Shown here: positions 9,301 to 15,175 of the stretch, piece by piece
How positions within the stretch are numbered: position 1 is the first letter of the stretch
Layout of the letters: each line of letters starts with the position of its first letter
Virus record (IMG/VR): IMGVR_UViG_3300007799_000017
Coordinates: 1 to 20,336 of that record
Source: a virus
DNA length: 20,336 nt
Direction: 5' to 3' (one strand)
Position numbers and translations under genes: made by a program
Notes under the pieces: model-generated
Seen by the model: only the letters and a program-made list of their open reading frames with translations
Told to the model about the DNA's origin: nothing
The model's database searches: none

Positions 9301-10322
9301 ACTATGTAGACAATCTGGGTAATGTCAGAAAAATTAAAAACGATGCTCAATTAGAAGAATTTAAAGATCGAACTATCTGGGCGTTGTTTAGTTATGATAG
9401 AGAAGCTGGTCCAAAATTAAATATACCTGAAGCACAGATGGCTAATGTATTTGAAAGTTTTAGAATAGCTACTCAAGCAGGTCAGTCTAGAATTAAAGGT
9501 ACTATTCCAGAAGAAGATAAAGCTCACTGGCAAAATAACATCATCATGCAGTTAGTAATGCACTTTAAATCTTGGATGCCGGGTATTCTATTTGAACGAT
9601 TTGGTAAAGTAAGATATGACAATCGTATAGATAGTATTTATATGGGTAAATATACAGCCTTGTTTAAAGAGTTTTCTAATCCAGATAAGTTGATAGTTAA
9701 AGACTTTATTACAAAAATACTACTACCGAAAGTAGGAAACTTAATAGCAGATATAACTACCTTTGGAATGTTATCCAAAAGAAGATTGAATGACAAATAC
9801 AATAAAGAACTTGCGTTTGAAAAATGGTTAGATGAAAATCCACATCAAAAAGGAAAGATTTCATTTGCGGACTTTAATGAAGTTCAACAAAAACAATTAA
9901 AATCTGTGATTCAAGAACTTCGAGTGTTGTTATTATTTGCAGCTTTACTTATATTACTGTTGGGTGGAGATGATGACGATCGTTTTTATAAAAGATATCT
10001 TTTAACTAGAAAGTTGGTGGCATTATTGTTAAAAACTCAACAGGAGTTAAGTTTTACATATTCGCCGGTGGCTTTTGCAGGAATGATTAAAAGTCCACTT
10101 CCAATGTTAAGTCTTGTTACCGACCTACAAAAAACTCTCAAGAATACAGGTGACGAAGTTCTTGATGTAATATTCGGTGAAGAAAGATTTATTGGTGGAG
10201 AAAGTAATGATAAAACTCCAATTTTATCACAGACATCCAAATGGGTTCCTGGTGGACAAGGATTTTTAAGATTTTTGGATGTGTTTTCAAATGATACGCA
10301 ATACTTGAACACACAACAATAG
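6309..10322 (+). CDS. Giant virion/cargo protein with N-terminal RecB/Cas4-like PD-(D/E)XK nuclease domain
   Basis: A 1337-residue protein whose ATG overlaps the polymerase stop (ATGA), implying coupled synthesis. Residues ~85-270 show the RecB/Cas4 nuclease pattern: an H90-E91 helix, GGTIDL (Asp194), DYK (Asp208, Lys210) and a QxxxY motif (Gln243-Tyr247). Residues ~310-460 look mostly helical and charged, likely coiled coil. The long middle has no family I recognise. Near residues 1205-1221 there is a strongly hydrophobic LLLFAALLILLL run followed at once by GGDDDD, a possible membrane-inserting segment. Position beside the polymerase, as the last gene before the terminator, matches the giant capsid-cargo proteins of crAss-like phages that are ejected with the polymerase (inference). 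The gene ends at TAG, with a TAA four codons later. Confidence 0.7.
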   Translation: MNCVTKEDFNSAIEHHRSIHDVRANQNAETTVKFLDLTQENTAKIDGAYRAIGGKASIKQSVTEKVGKKFKYSKENPLLEQQGQIGNYGHELIEFISRSILAVTSSMSNEEAYQYVKNWTDFPTEGLKKIGDKYGKSVDSQSEQNLYEGVKQNLLSIYKQQRVINRITGQTGQVIIKLEQIVLNPLKDIGGTIDLVAIYSDNTAAIVDYKTKIIPQSNLDAFGNILDGDKVVYQRDLEKYKLQTGEYGGILRQSYGVKSIRSITIMPIKMVVALNVRSQKYNSKITGLAFPGQDPLLEKILPFSNKTGFKSLDEFIRSIDLQLEKLNKRVKTNPEQRDELRSRITKLDNARKELLINHNLDSVLEYGKSLAKQVDDAELGNLTIPELQDLLEELRLLASIASSTFEYRKYLKENDITLKGRSADEVVEEIELKIGSMVTGLEDRVEIVKQVLFNDKIGKLIEIHTGYKINDEFGNLVPFAQEGYFGKIFYQLSQYDNPIFQTLKKILNDINYKTRQNTDKVTEEITETENKVYSWLTSSGRTFDDLIKIMLNPETDNFWSRYSKEFAQMLETLKPDELHTYYSAPEDHKTWYAEALTEKQKEIEAKKLSTKEADRELNNWINTRSLSVTNNKADHSEAWAHAKQFNNLTLKDSPKNYNENYKFIQSVPELNNYYAMFEKYNKEFRRLLGVDYGKLPNNFLPNIRKSITERVSEQGISGFSEGLQDYFKDFSIREEDKSEDSTYNSDERIPIFFLNRFRNKDNSIDIGEKSYQFGRSLIIFAKMAYHNEAVTQREAEILALQQHLSENSEQIVQSRGKNMIDQMGNHLTEKLQASDMPVIFKSFVDMYVYGIGIKPILGDKSGRAEKMLLKAKEYFTLKALGLNVVAGLGSLMSAKINSIIEGNKGIIYNKQQYNESLKQSWTDRERFLAINAFFDPMTHRLNNPRLVEEKKFGERQYGDPTMRGWVNKYVNSRMLMNVFSIGDQYIEELVTVSMSKNYYVDNLGNVRKIKNDAQLEEFKDRTIWALFSYDREAGPKLNIPEAQMANVFESFRIATQAGQSRIKGTIPEEDKAHWQNNIIMQLVMHFKSWMPGILFERFGKVRYDNRIDSIYMGKYTALFKEFSNPDKLIVKDFITKILLPKVGNLIADITTFGMLSKRRLNDKYNKELAFEKWLDENPHQKGKISFADFNEVQQKQLKSVIQELRVLLLFAALLILLLGGDDDDRFYKRYLLTRKLVALLLKTQQELSFTYSPVAFAGMIKSPLPMLSLVTDLQKTLKNTGDEVLDVIFGEERFIGGESNDKTPILSQTSKWVPGGQGFLRFLDVFSNDTQYLNTQQ

Positions 10323-10332
10323 AAGGTTAAAT

Positions 10333-10370
10333 AAAAGGGGAACTTAGCATACAGCTAAGCTCCCCTTTTT
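10333..10370. terminator. Bidirectional intrinsic terminator at the convergent junction
   Basis: An A4 run then GGGGA-A-CTTAGC, a 5-base loop (10349-10353), GCTAAG-C-TCCCC and T5. The stem is 11 bp (5 + 6, one A/C mismatch), extended by A:T pairs on the outside. It has a U tract in RNA read from either strand. It lies between the stop of the giant + gene (10322) and the stop of the last - gene (10375), so it ends both units. Confidence 0.92.
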
Positions 10371-10374
10371 GTTA

Positions 10375-10575
10375 TCATTCTTTATCGGGTACATGTTCAA
10401 CCTTTTCATAATTAGTCATTATCTCTTCTACATCATCCATTGGATGATAACCTTTGTCTAGAAGAACAATTGCGTTATGAAGTTGACCTAAAGCTATTTG
10501 TTTAATAAAAGGAGCTTTGTCCATTTGTTGAAAGTTGTATTGTGCGTTCTGTAATGCTTCTAATATCGATGCCAT
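10375..10575 (-). CDS. Small protein of unknown function
   Basis: A 66-residue protein, last gene of the - strand unit, ending just before the shared terminator. The sequence is helical-looking and rather hydrophobic in the middle (FIKQIALGQLHNAIVLLDKG), with an acidic tail (MDDVEEIMTNYEKVEH). There are no Cys pairs or catalytic motifs, and no signal peptide or membrane segment. The start ATG is preceded by an AT-only stretch without a Shine-Dalgarno, as in neighbouring genes and as usual for phages of Bacteroidota. It is two bases from the stop of the upstream gene, so co-transcription is expected. Natural composition and tight packing support a real gene; I do not recognise the family. Confidence 0.6.
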   Translation of the reverse strand: MASILEALQNAQYNFQQMDKAPFIKQIALGQLHNAIVLLDKGYHPMDDVEEIMTNYEKVEHVPDKE

Positions 10576-10577
10576 AA

Positions 10578-10844
10578 TTATTTAATGTTGTTTAAATCGT
10601 ATGCGTTTAAAATCGAATCTTTGTCTATTTCTGCTGTTATAGAACAACAAGCACCATTTATACTAATCTCGCTTTCTAAAGTTAAACAAGCATTCTCACT
10701 GATTATTCTAGCTTGTTCCTCACAATGAAGTTTTGCGAATTTAATCATTGCGTTAGAAATGTAACCTACATCTTCTCCCTCATAATTATAAATTGAATTA
10801 TTTTCAATTTCTTGTTCTTCTAAATATTGTTCTGCTGTCATCAT
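10578..10844 (-). CDS. Small protein of unknown function
   Basis: An 88-residue acidic protein. It begins MMTAEQYLEEQEIE and contains a segment running from AMIKFAKLHCEEQARIISENA, which resembles the helical 'AMI.FA..H..A' stretch seen in many short phage proteins of Bacteroidota, followed by a beta-like Cys-containing tail (GACCSITAEID). The two adjacent Cys and single earlier Cys do not form a clear metal site. It has Met-Met at the start, so the true first residue could be either. A 34-nt gap with a tiny inverted repeat (10858-10871) separates it from the upstream gene. Function not inferred. Confidence 0.6.
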   Translation of the reverse strand: MMTAEQYLEEQEIENNSIYNYEGEDVGYISNAMIKFAKLHCEEQARIISENACLTLESEISINGACCSITAEIDKDSILNAYDLNNIK

Positions 10845-10878
10845 AGTTAAAGTTTTTGTATCTCGTGATACGGTACAA

Positions 10879-11490
10879 TTATATTTTATTAATTACCTGA
10901 CGAATATCAAAGGTAAAGAATGCCTGCAAAAGTCTGTAATGTTCTGATTCAGGTTTATTAAGAACATCTTCCATCGAGTCTTTACTACTATACCAAGTTT
11001 TTATAAACGCGTTTTTGAGATAGGGCTTGGCCATATCTTTAATCTCTATCATTTGATCTTTAGTTGTACTCAGGTGTTTACCTGTTGGAACAAACTTGTA
11101 AATCTTATGATTGTCTGATGTATAATTTCCAGTAGCTTGAAAGTTAAGTAATTCAAACACCGCGTTGAAGTTAGAAAGACTGTATCCTTCTTTTCTAAAA
11201 TGGGTCTTCAAACCTGTTTTAGTAACAAGTTTAGCGTCCCCTAGTTCTCTGATGAAATTATCTACTCTAAGTGGACAATCATCCAAATAATAAGTTTTCA
11301 CTTTTCCATCTTCCGTGAAAAGCATGTTTTTGGAGTAAAGACAATCTGTAATGAAAGTTCCACCCCAGTGCAGTGTAGAATGGGTTTGATTTAAAAATAC
11401 TTTAAGTTGGTCTGCTGTAATAGATTCATTGGTTTCAAACCAAAGATCTATGCAGGCATCTACTAATTGTTGTTTTGTGTTAGAATTCAT
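10879..11490 (-). CDS. Unknown protein translationally coupled to the DNA ligase
   Basis: A 203-residue protein whose ATG shares its A with the ligase TAA (TAATG junction), so it is very likely translated by ribosomes finishing the ligase. It has an N-terminal helical part (KQQLVDACIDLWFETNESI), then W/G and short beta-like segments (HSTLHWGGTFITDCLYSK). A middle part, LVTKTGLKTHFRKEGYSLSN, resembles a winged-helix-like arrangement, but this is a visual impression only. No nuclease, NTPase or zinc motif is visible. Adjacent, coupled location suggests a role in DNA replication or repair (inference). Family not recognised. Confidence 0.65.
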   Translation of the reverse strand: MNSNTKQQLVDACIDLWFETNESITADQLKVFLNQTHSTLHWGGTFITDCLYSKNMLFTEDGKVKTYYLDDCPLRVDNFIRELGDAKLVTKTGLKTHFRKEGYSLSNFNAVFELLNFQATGNYTSDNHKIYKFVPTGKHLSTTKDQMIEIKDMAKPYLKNAFIKTWYSSKDSMEDVLNKPESEHYRLLQAFFTFDIRQVINKI

Positions 11491-12566
11491 TAGTTATAAT
11501 CGTTAATGTGTTTTACTGTTGGGAATCTCAAACTCCCGTCTTTTGTTAATCCAAAGTATTTGACAGTTACTTGTTTACCAACTACTGTCTTCTGGTCTCC
11601 CCAGACTTGTTTCATGAACTCTTCAGTTCCAGTCATAGTAGGTTCACAAATTACTCCTGAATCTAACTTGATTGTCAAAGTAGCTGCACATCCCGCTCTA
11701 TTTCCTTCCCCTTCCTTCATTCCTATGATCGCCCATTCGTTATCTATAAAATCCTTCTTTTTTAGAAGTTGTTTAGATCTTTTATTTTCATAAGCACCTA
11801 AATCCATTCTAACAATAGATCCTTCGTATCCTTGGTCTATAAACTGTTTGTGATATCTTTCAATATCTTCTGCATTAAAAACTTCGTATGTGGGAACTAA
11901 TTTAAAGTTACGTGGAAAATATTCATACGTTTTTTTTAAAGCCTCGTATCTTTCAGAAAACACTTTATCTCCTAGATATGGATAATCATATACCCAGTAT
12001 TGAACCAACTTTTTAGATTCTTCTAAGTCAGCAATTGTAGGTTTTGTTTTTCTAACCAAGCTCATAAGCTTGTCAAAATCATTTTTAAGATCGTGATTAT
12101 ATAACTCTCCATCTAAACCATAAAAGTTGAATTCTAGGTGTGGACAGCTAACGATCTTGATTCCTTTCCTAGAAGTATACTTTTTGTTATTTAAATAAGA
12201 CCTCATTCCATCCAGTTTTGGTTGAATAAACGTTCTTACTGTAAACAACAAATGTTCATATTTAGAAAATTCAAAAGCCAACATAGGTTCAAAGAATTTC
12301 TTTTCTGTTGTCAATACTTCATTGTATCCAGAATCTAATTTCTTTTGCCATTTAGCTTGAGCTTCTAACAAAGCTTGTTGCTCATCAGTAGTCTGATTAG
12401 ATTTACCTATATTCTTACCGGTACAATATGTAAACTGAGAATAAGTCAGTTTACCATCTTTAATTCCTTCAATTGTGCAAAAACCGTTAAGTTTGACAAC
12501 AATTTGCCATTCCTGAATTTGTCCTTTAGTTGTGTACTTGTATAATGTTGGAAATATCATTTGCAT
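11490..12566 (-). CDS. ATP-dependent DNA ligase with N-terminal WGR-like domain
   Basis: A 358-residue protein that seals DNA nicks through a lysine-AMP intermediate. Catalytic motifs in order: KLDG at 117-120 (Lys117 is the nucleophile), DGELY at 152-156, YEGSIVR at 247-253, and the LLKKKDF lysines at ~269-271. An OB-fold-like tail (EGEGNRAG, VKYFGLTKDGSLRFP) reaches the C-terminus. Residues ~18-81 look like a WGR domain: EWQIVV, GKNIGKSN, then an EQQALLEAQAKW helix ending at KKLDSGY. WGR modules bind DNA ends and nicks in PARP proteins, so here it probably aids substrate recognition. The start is either ATG 12566 (MQMIF) or ATG 12560, two codons later. The second overlaps the preceding micro-ORF stop as ATGA and is attractive. 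The next gene is coupled by TAATG. Confidence 0.92.
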   Translation of the reverse strand: MQMIFPTLYKYTTKGQIQEWQIVVKLNGFCTIEGIKDGKLTYSQFTYCTGKNIGKSNQTTDEQQALLEAQAKWQKKLDSGYNEVLTTEKKFFEPMLAFEFSKYEHLLFTVRTFIQPKLDGMRSYLNNKKYTSRKGIKIVSCPHLEFNFYGLDGELYNHDLKNDFDKLMSLVRKTKPTIADLEESKKLVQYWVYDYPYLGDKVFSERYEALKKTYEYFPRNFKLVPTYEVFNAEDIERYHKQFIDQGYEGSIVRMDLGAYENKRSKQLLKKKDFIDNEWAIIGMKEGEGNRAGCAATLTIKLDSGVICEPTMTGTEEFMKQVWGDQKTVVGKQVTVKYFGLTKDGSLRFPTVKHINDYN

Positions 12567-12634
12567 TTACAGTTAAATATTGATTGAAAACATTTTGAAC
12601 ATACTTTTCCGTACCACGTTCGTAAAAATATCAT
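12557..12634 (-). CDS. Cys-rich micro-ORF (25 aa) chained by ATGA to the ligase
   Basis: A 25-residue frame beginning MIFLRTWYG, with CSKC in the middle and ending NCKCK. The CxxC and CxC pairs could hold one zinc ion. Its ATG overlaps the stop of the 32-aa ORF upstream (ATGA), and its own stop overlaps the second ATG of the ligase (ATGA). It therefore fills the gap between those genes exactly. A 14-nt direct repeat covers both junctions (12552-12565 and 12626-12639). It could instead be only a ribosome relay peptide or chance; the length is very short. Confidence 0.45.
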   Translation of the reverse strand: MIFLRTWYGKVCSKCFQSIFNCKCK

Positions 12635-12729
12635 TTGCAAATATGTTCAGATCCTGGAGGACCAAGTTGTTGTCCGCAGTGAAGACATTTACCATGACTT
12701 CTAAACAGTCTTTTTAGTAATTTTAGCAT
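12631..12729 (-). CDS. Zinc-ribbon-like microprotein (32 aa)
   Basis: A 32-residue frame: a basic amphipathic start, MLKLLKRLFRSHGK, then CLHCGQQLGPPGSEHIC and a final Lys. The CxxC...HxC pattern after a basic helix is that of a half zinc ribbon, likely a nucleic-acid- or protein-binding microprotein. It starts inside the end of the upstream gene (29-nt overlap) and its TGA overlaps the ATG of the next micro-ORF. The GPPG turn between the Cys pairs and the exact fit in the gap argue for a real gene. No function can be assigned. Confidence 0.6.
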   Translation of the reverse strand: MLKLLKRLFRSHGKCLHCGQQLGPPGSEHICK

Positions 12730-13036
12730 TATTTTCTAGCATTATTTGAAGTAAAATGAGATATATTCTTATATCTCCAAACTTTTCTTGTACCTGACTA
12801 ATATTAATAGGATCTCCGTTTTTGATGTCATTAATGATATCAAAGTAGGAAACCATGTGTTTAGATAAATAACCAGTCAGTTCTAGTTCGGGTGTAGAAT
12901 TATTTAATAAAGCACCTTTTTCAAAATTATGGAAAGGATTGTTATTTCTTCTGTATTCTTTTCCCTTTACTATAACAAGTCGATTTATTTCATCTAAGAT
13001 TTCAGAAAATCGTGCTTCAAAGTCTTTTTCGTTCAT
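12701..13036 (-). CDS. Probable all-alpha nucleotide pyrophosphohydrolase-like protein (MazG/DUF1599-like)
   Basis: A 111-residue, mostly helical protein. The pattern is IVKGKEYRR.NNPFHNFE (Lys24, Glu27, Tyr28), then a GYLSKHMVSYFDII helix (His60, Asp66), then EKFGDIRIYLILLQ (Glu84, Asp88). This K..EY...N.F.NF / KH..S..D / E..GD...YL.LL arrangement is common in small phage proteins related to MazG-like and nucleotide-modification-associated domains, with acidic residues placed to bind Mg2+ and a nucleotide. The likely job is hydrolysing or modifying free nucleotides, alongside the MazG-fold gene at 14690 and the UDG. The stop is TAG, rare here. Family placement is by pattern only and could be wrong in detail. 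Confidence 0.55.
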   Translation of the reverse strand: MNEKDFEARFSEILDEINRLVIVKGKEYRRNNNPFHNFEKGALLNNSTPELELTGYLSKHMVSYFDIINDIKNGDPINISQVQEKFGDIRIYLILLQIMLENNAKITKKTV

Positions 13037-13047
13037 AATTTTATTGT

Positions 13048-13269
13048 TTAATATAAGCCATTTTGACGATGTATCTCGTCACCAATGGCTTGTAATCTTT
13101 TTACGTCTTCTGCATCCCACATATACATTCGGCAGTTAGTTTCTTCACCGTCTTTAAGAACTGTGCAAAATCTGTCTTTATCCATTTCACCAAAAGAAAG
13201 TGAGCCGCTAACAGTAGGTTTATTTAATGTGGGCTTCTTGCCCCCAAATAACCATTTCAGTAATCTCAT
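13048..13269 (-). CDS. Small protein of unknown function
   Basis: A 73-residue protein that starts MRLLKWLFGGKKP, a short basic amphipathic helix like the start of the 32-aa microprotein (MLKLLKRLF). It then has a flexible Pro/Ser stretch and a compact part, FCTVLKDGEETNCRMYMW followed by DAEDVKRLQAIGDEI. The N-terminus could attach to membrane or nucleic acid (inference). Its ATG overlaps the upstream stop as ATGA at 13266-13269, so translation is coupled. No recognised domain. Confidence 0.6.
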   Translation of the reverse strand: MRLLKWLFGGKKPTLNKPTVSGSLSFGEMDKDRFCTVLKDGEETNCRMYMWDAEDVKRLQAIGDEIHRQNGLY

Positions 13270-13943
13270 TGTTGTTTTTTAACATAAGCCATTAATTGAC
13301 CACCATCAACTCTGGCCGTTTTGAGCTTAGGTATAAATTCATTTTCACATTCGCATTTAGATAAAGTACACCCTATCTCGTTGGCAAACATACTACAGTT
13401 GTCAATTTTAGTAGTATCAATTTCCATCTCCAACTCAATGGATTCTTGTCTTAGGGATTGGAATTTAAGCAGTAAATCATTAATAGTATGATATGGAATT
13501 TCTCCATTTGGTAATAAATTGTCTAAATGACACCTCCAACCTTTAGCAACATAAAAACATTCTATTTTTATCCAAAGAGCAAAATCAATTAAATCCTCTT
13601 CAGAATAGCCTTTTTGTTGTGCTGCTGTGTAGCCTTCTTTAAATGAGGCTTTATCATGAGGGAAATCGCTTTTAAATTTACCGACTTCATACCATTCATT
13701 AACCACCTTCTCAACCTCATCTTCAATGATAATCATTGGTACATCTAAACTTATTGAGAAATTTATTGTGGCTATCAAGGCACTTCTGCCTTTTTTATTT
13801 CTTAAATTTATCGACTCTACTCGTTTTGGATCAGTTTCTAAAAAAATAAGATTGCTTTTTGCTTGGTAATAATAGTCTTTTATCTCGGCAGATTCGTCTA
13901 TTAAGACTTTTCCCGCTTCTGTTTCTACAATTTTATGTTTCAT
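13266..13943 (-). CDS. Unknown protein, 225 aa, Cys-containing tail
   Basis: The N-terminal half alternates strands and helices (KVLIDESAEIKDYYY, SNLIFLETDPKRVESINL). Mid-protein, the KASFKEGYTAAQQKGYSEEDLIDFALWI segment resembles the short 'SF..GY.....KGY.EED...A' stretch common in phage proteins of Bacteroidota. The C-terminal part has six Cys, four of them at CSMFANEIGCTLSKCEC, which could bind metal. The downstream gene is coupled by ATGA. Upstream there is a 58-nt gap. It lies in the accessory-looking segment between the ligase and MazG genes. No enzyme motif found; function unknown. Confidence 0.65.
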   Translation of the reverse strand: MKHKIVETEAGKVLIDESAEIKDYYYQAKSNLIFLETDPKRVESINLRNKKGRSALIATINFSISLDVPMIIIEDEVEKVVNEWYEVGKFKSDFPHDKASFKEGYTAAQQKGYSEEDLIDFALWIKIECFYVAKGWRCHLDNLLPNGEIPYHTINDLLLKFQSLRQESIELEMEIDTTKIDNCSMFANEIGCTLSKCECENEFIPKLKTARVDGGQLMAYVKKQQ

Positions 13944-14001
13944 GGACTATTTTAGTGAGTTTGTTTTGTGTGTTGAACCTTTGGGTGCACTTATACACGA
14001 G

Positions 14002-14358
14002 TTATGATGCAATGCTGTCAACATTACAATCTTCATCAATCCGTAAATCTTTTGGTATTTTCAACTGACTTAATTTATTTTTTGAAACTGGGTAATACAC
14101 TTCTCTTATTACCGACTTATCATTATCTGGATGTGAGCAACCATCGTTTTTTCTTCTTTTCTGATGAATTTTACCATTTAATAGATAAACATCATATATT
14201 GATGTTCTTCTATCAAAGCCAAGTTCCCATTCTTTATCAAAAGGTATCTTTTGTTTTAGTATTAACACATCATTTAAGTAATATGATATGTAATTTCTAT
14301 CAGCACCATCTTTATCATGATGCGAATATTGTGTGTTTGTTGTAAGTTTAAATTCCAT
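14002..14358 (-). CDS. Unknown protein, 118 aa
   Basis: A hydrophilic, probably beta-rich protein. Segments such as NYISYYLNDVLILKQKIPF and TSIYDVYLLNGKIHQKRRK look like paired strands. A polar stretch with a lone Cys and His (NDGCSHPDNDKSV) follows, and then a short tail. No signal peptide or membrane segment. A + strand frame of similar length covers the same bases, but it is rich in runs of Phe/Leu/His typical of antisense shadow, while this frame has balanced composition and keeps the strand of all neighbours. It is separated from the upstream gene by ~170 nt containing a strong hairpin, so it may have its own promoter or be controlled by that structure. Confidence 0.6.
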   Translation of the reverse strand: MEFKLTTNTQYSHHDKDGADRNYISYYLNDVLILKQKIPFDKEWELGFDRRTSIYDVYLLNGKIHQKRRKNDGCSHPDNDKSVIREVYYPVSKNKLSQLKIPKDLRIDEDCNVDSIAS

Positions 14359-14391
14359 TTAAAATACGGTTGCTAACAAAGTATATATGAA

Positions 14392-14425
14392 ATATCCAAC
14401 CTACTTCTTTTAGTAAGTCGGATAT
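14392..14425 (-). promoter_or_regulatory. RNA hairpin perfect only in - strand transcripts
   Basis: Arms 14392-14405 and 14412-14425 with a 6-base loop. In - strand RNA all 14 pairs form, with two G.U wobbles. In + strand RNA the same two positions are A/C mismatches. That asymmetry points to a structure used in - strand RNA, the coding strand here. There is no clean U tract after it, so it is less like a terminator than a processing, stability or leader element ~34 nt ahead of the ATG at 14358. Confidence 0.6.
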
Positions 14426-14526
14426 CTAGTTCTATTGATTAGTGTGTTTTTGGGTTAAAGAATTTTAATTCTTTGTTTTCTTTGTGTATCCTGTTATAAA
14501 GGCAATCAAGCTTAATATCTTTTTCA
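14426..14526. other. Gap without a confident gene
   Basis: About 100 nt between the Cys-rich microprotein and the hairpin. On the - strand one frame (14439-14576, 45 codons) is open but lacks ATG, and another gives a 20-codon MKKILSLIAFITG-type peptide. Neither is convincing; it may be an untranslated spacer or a decayed gene end. Confidence 0.3.
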
Positions 14527-14703
14527 TCAATGTATTTTTTCGTGTGGTGGAACAGGTTTTGTGAAATCTGGTGTTCCTAAAGGAAGTTTATTTAATCCAG
14601 CTTTTTCTCGTTGACAATTACAAATTTCATTTTTGTAAATAGTTTTATCACAACCAGGACATTTTATAGTGCGATCGTCTGTTTGTTCTTTAGACTTGTT
14701 CAT
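14527..14703 (-). CDS. Small zinc-ribbon-like protein (58 aa)
   Basis: A 58-residue frame from ATG 14703. After a polar start it has KCPGCDKTIYKNEICNCQ, a CxxC (15,18) and CxC (28,30) pair 9 residues apart, the spacing of a small zinc ribbon. A Pro-rich tail follows (LPLGTPDFTKPVPPHEK). The start lies 14 nt inside the end of the MazG-fold gene, the overlap style of this operon. Likely a nucleic-acid- or protein-binding accessory (inference). Real-gene support: ordered Cys pattern, natural composition and fit to the gap. Confidence 0.6.
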   Translation of the reverse strand: MNKSKEQTDDRTIKCPGCDKTIYKNEICNCQREKAGLNKLPLGTPDFTKPVPPHEKIH

Positions 14704-15175
14704 TAGGGCTCTTGTAGTTAATCGATTTCATTACTTTTCCGTCGGCTCTTTTAACAATCCATAGGTCACCATGTTGTTCAGAATAACAATCTATCTTTTC
14801 ACCAGGTTTGCTTCTATGCATACCCATTTGATATGCCAAAACAGTTGCTGTAGCCTCTTCTCGAGTTGCACAGAATTTAGATTTATTAGAAGCAATAACT
14901 TTACTAAAGTAGTTATAACTGTGTAAGTTATTCATATAATCCCAGTTTGAAATTACAATAAATAAATCTGTAATAGCGTCCATTTGCTCCCTTCTATCAT
15001 TCACTTCAATTGCGTCTTCTAGTTCTTGAAGCTCCTCCAAGATTAGGTTCTTCACTAGAATCCACTGCTCCAGACTTCCCTCCTGTGGTACTCCCGCTGC
15101 CTCCAACCACTGGTGAGTCTCTGTCATTAAATCTTGCTGGCTGGTAACTTTCTCGTTGTAATTCATTTGGATCAT
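14690..15175 (-). CDS. MazG/PRA-PH-fold nucleotide pyrophosphohydrolase
   Basis: A 161-residue protein. The all-alpha NTP-pyrophosphatase signature is clear: ILEELQELEDAIEVND (Glu47, Glu48, Glu51) followed by EQMDAITDLFIVIS (Glu63, Asp66, Asp70). These are the Mg2+-binding E..E / E..D...D residues of MazG and HisE-type enzymes. They hydrolyse nucleoside triphosphates to monophosphates, so it may clean or reshape the dNTP pool or lower alarmone levels. The C-terminal ~60 residues (SKFCATREEATATVLAY, GDLWIVKRADGKVMKS) are an add-on I cannot place. The start at 15175 is favoured because its ATG overlaps the preceding stop as ATGA; Met17 (MTETHQWLEAAGV) is an alternative. Confidence 0.82.
   Translation of the reverse strand: MIQMNYNEKVTSQQDLMTETHQWLEAAGVPQEGSLEQWILVKNLILEELQELEDAIEVNDRREQMDAITDLFIVISNWDYMNNLHSYNYFSKVIASNKSKFCATREEATATVLAYQMGMHRSKPGEKIDCYSEQHGDLWIVKRADGKVMKSINYKSPNEQV

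Noticed and set aside
10320-10334. Recoding of TAG to an amino acid, as in some crAss-like phages
   Set aside because: TAG occurs as a stop at 10320 and 12701 with a TAA within four or five codons, but no long gene has an internal TAG and all products look complete with the standard code.
10858-10871. GTATC-TCGT-GATAC inverted repeat as a terminator or operator
   Set aside because: Only a 5-bp stem, no U tract on the coding strand, and no second copy; easily chance.
14004-14345. 113-aa + strand frame
   Set aside because: Antisense to a balanced - strand gene, with Phe/Leu/His-rich shadow composition and against the local strand.
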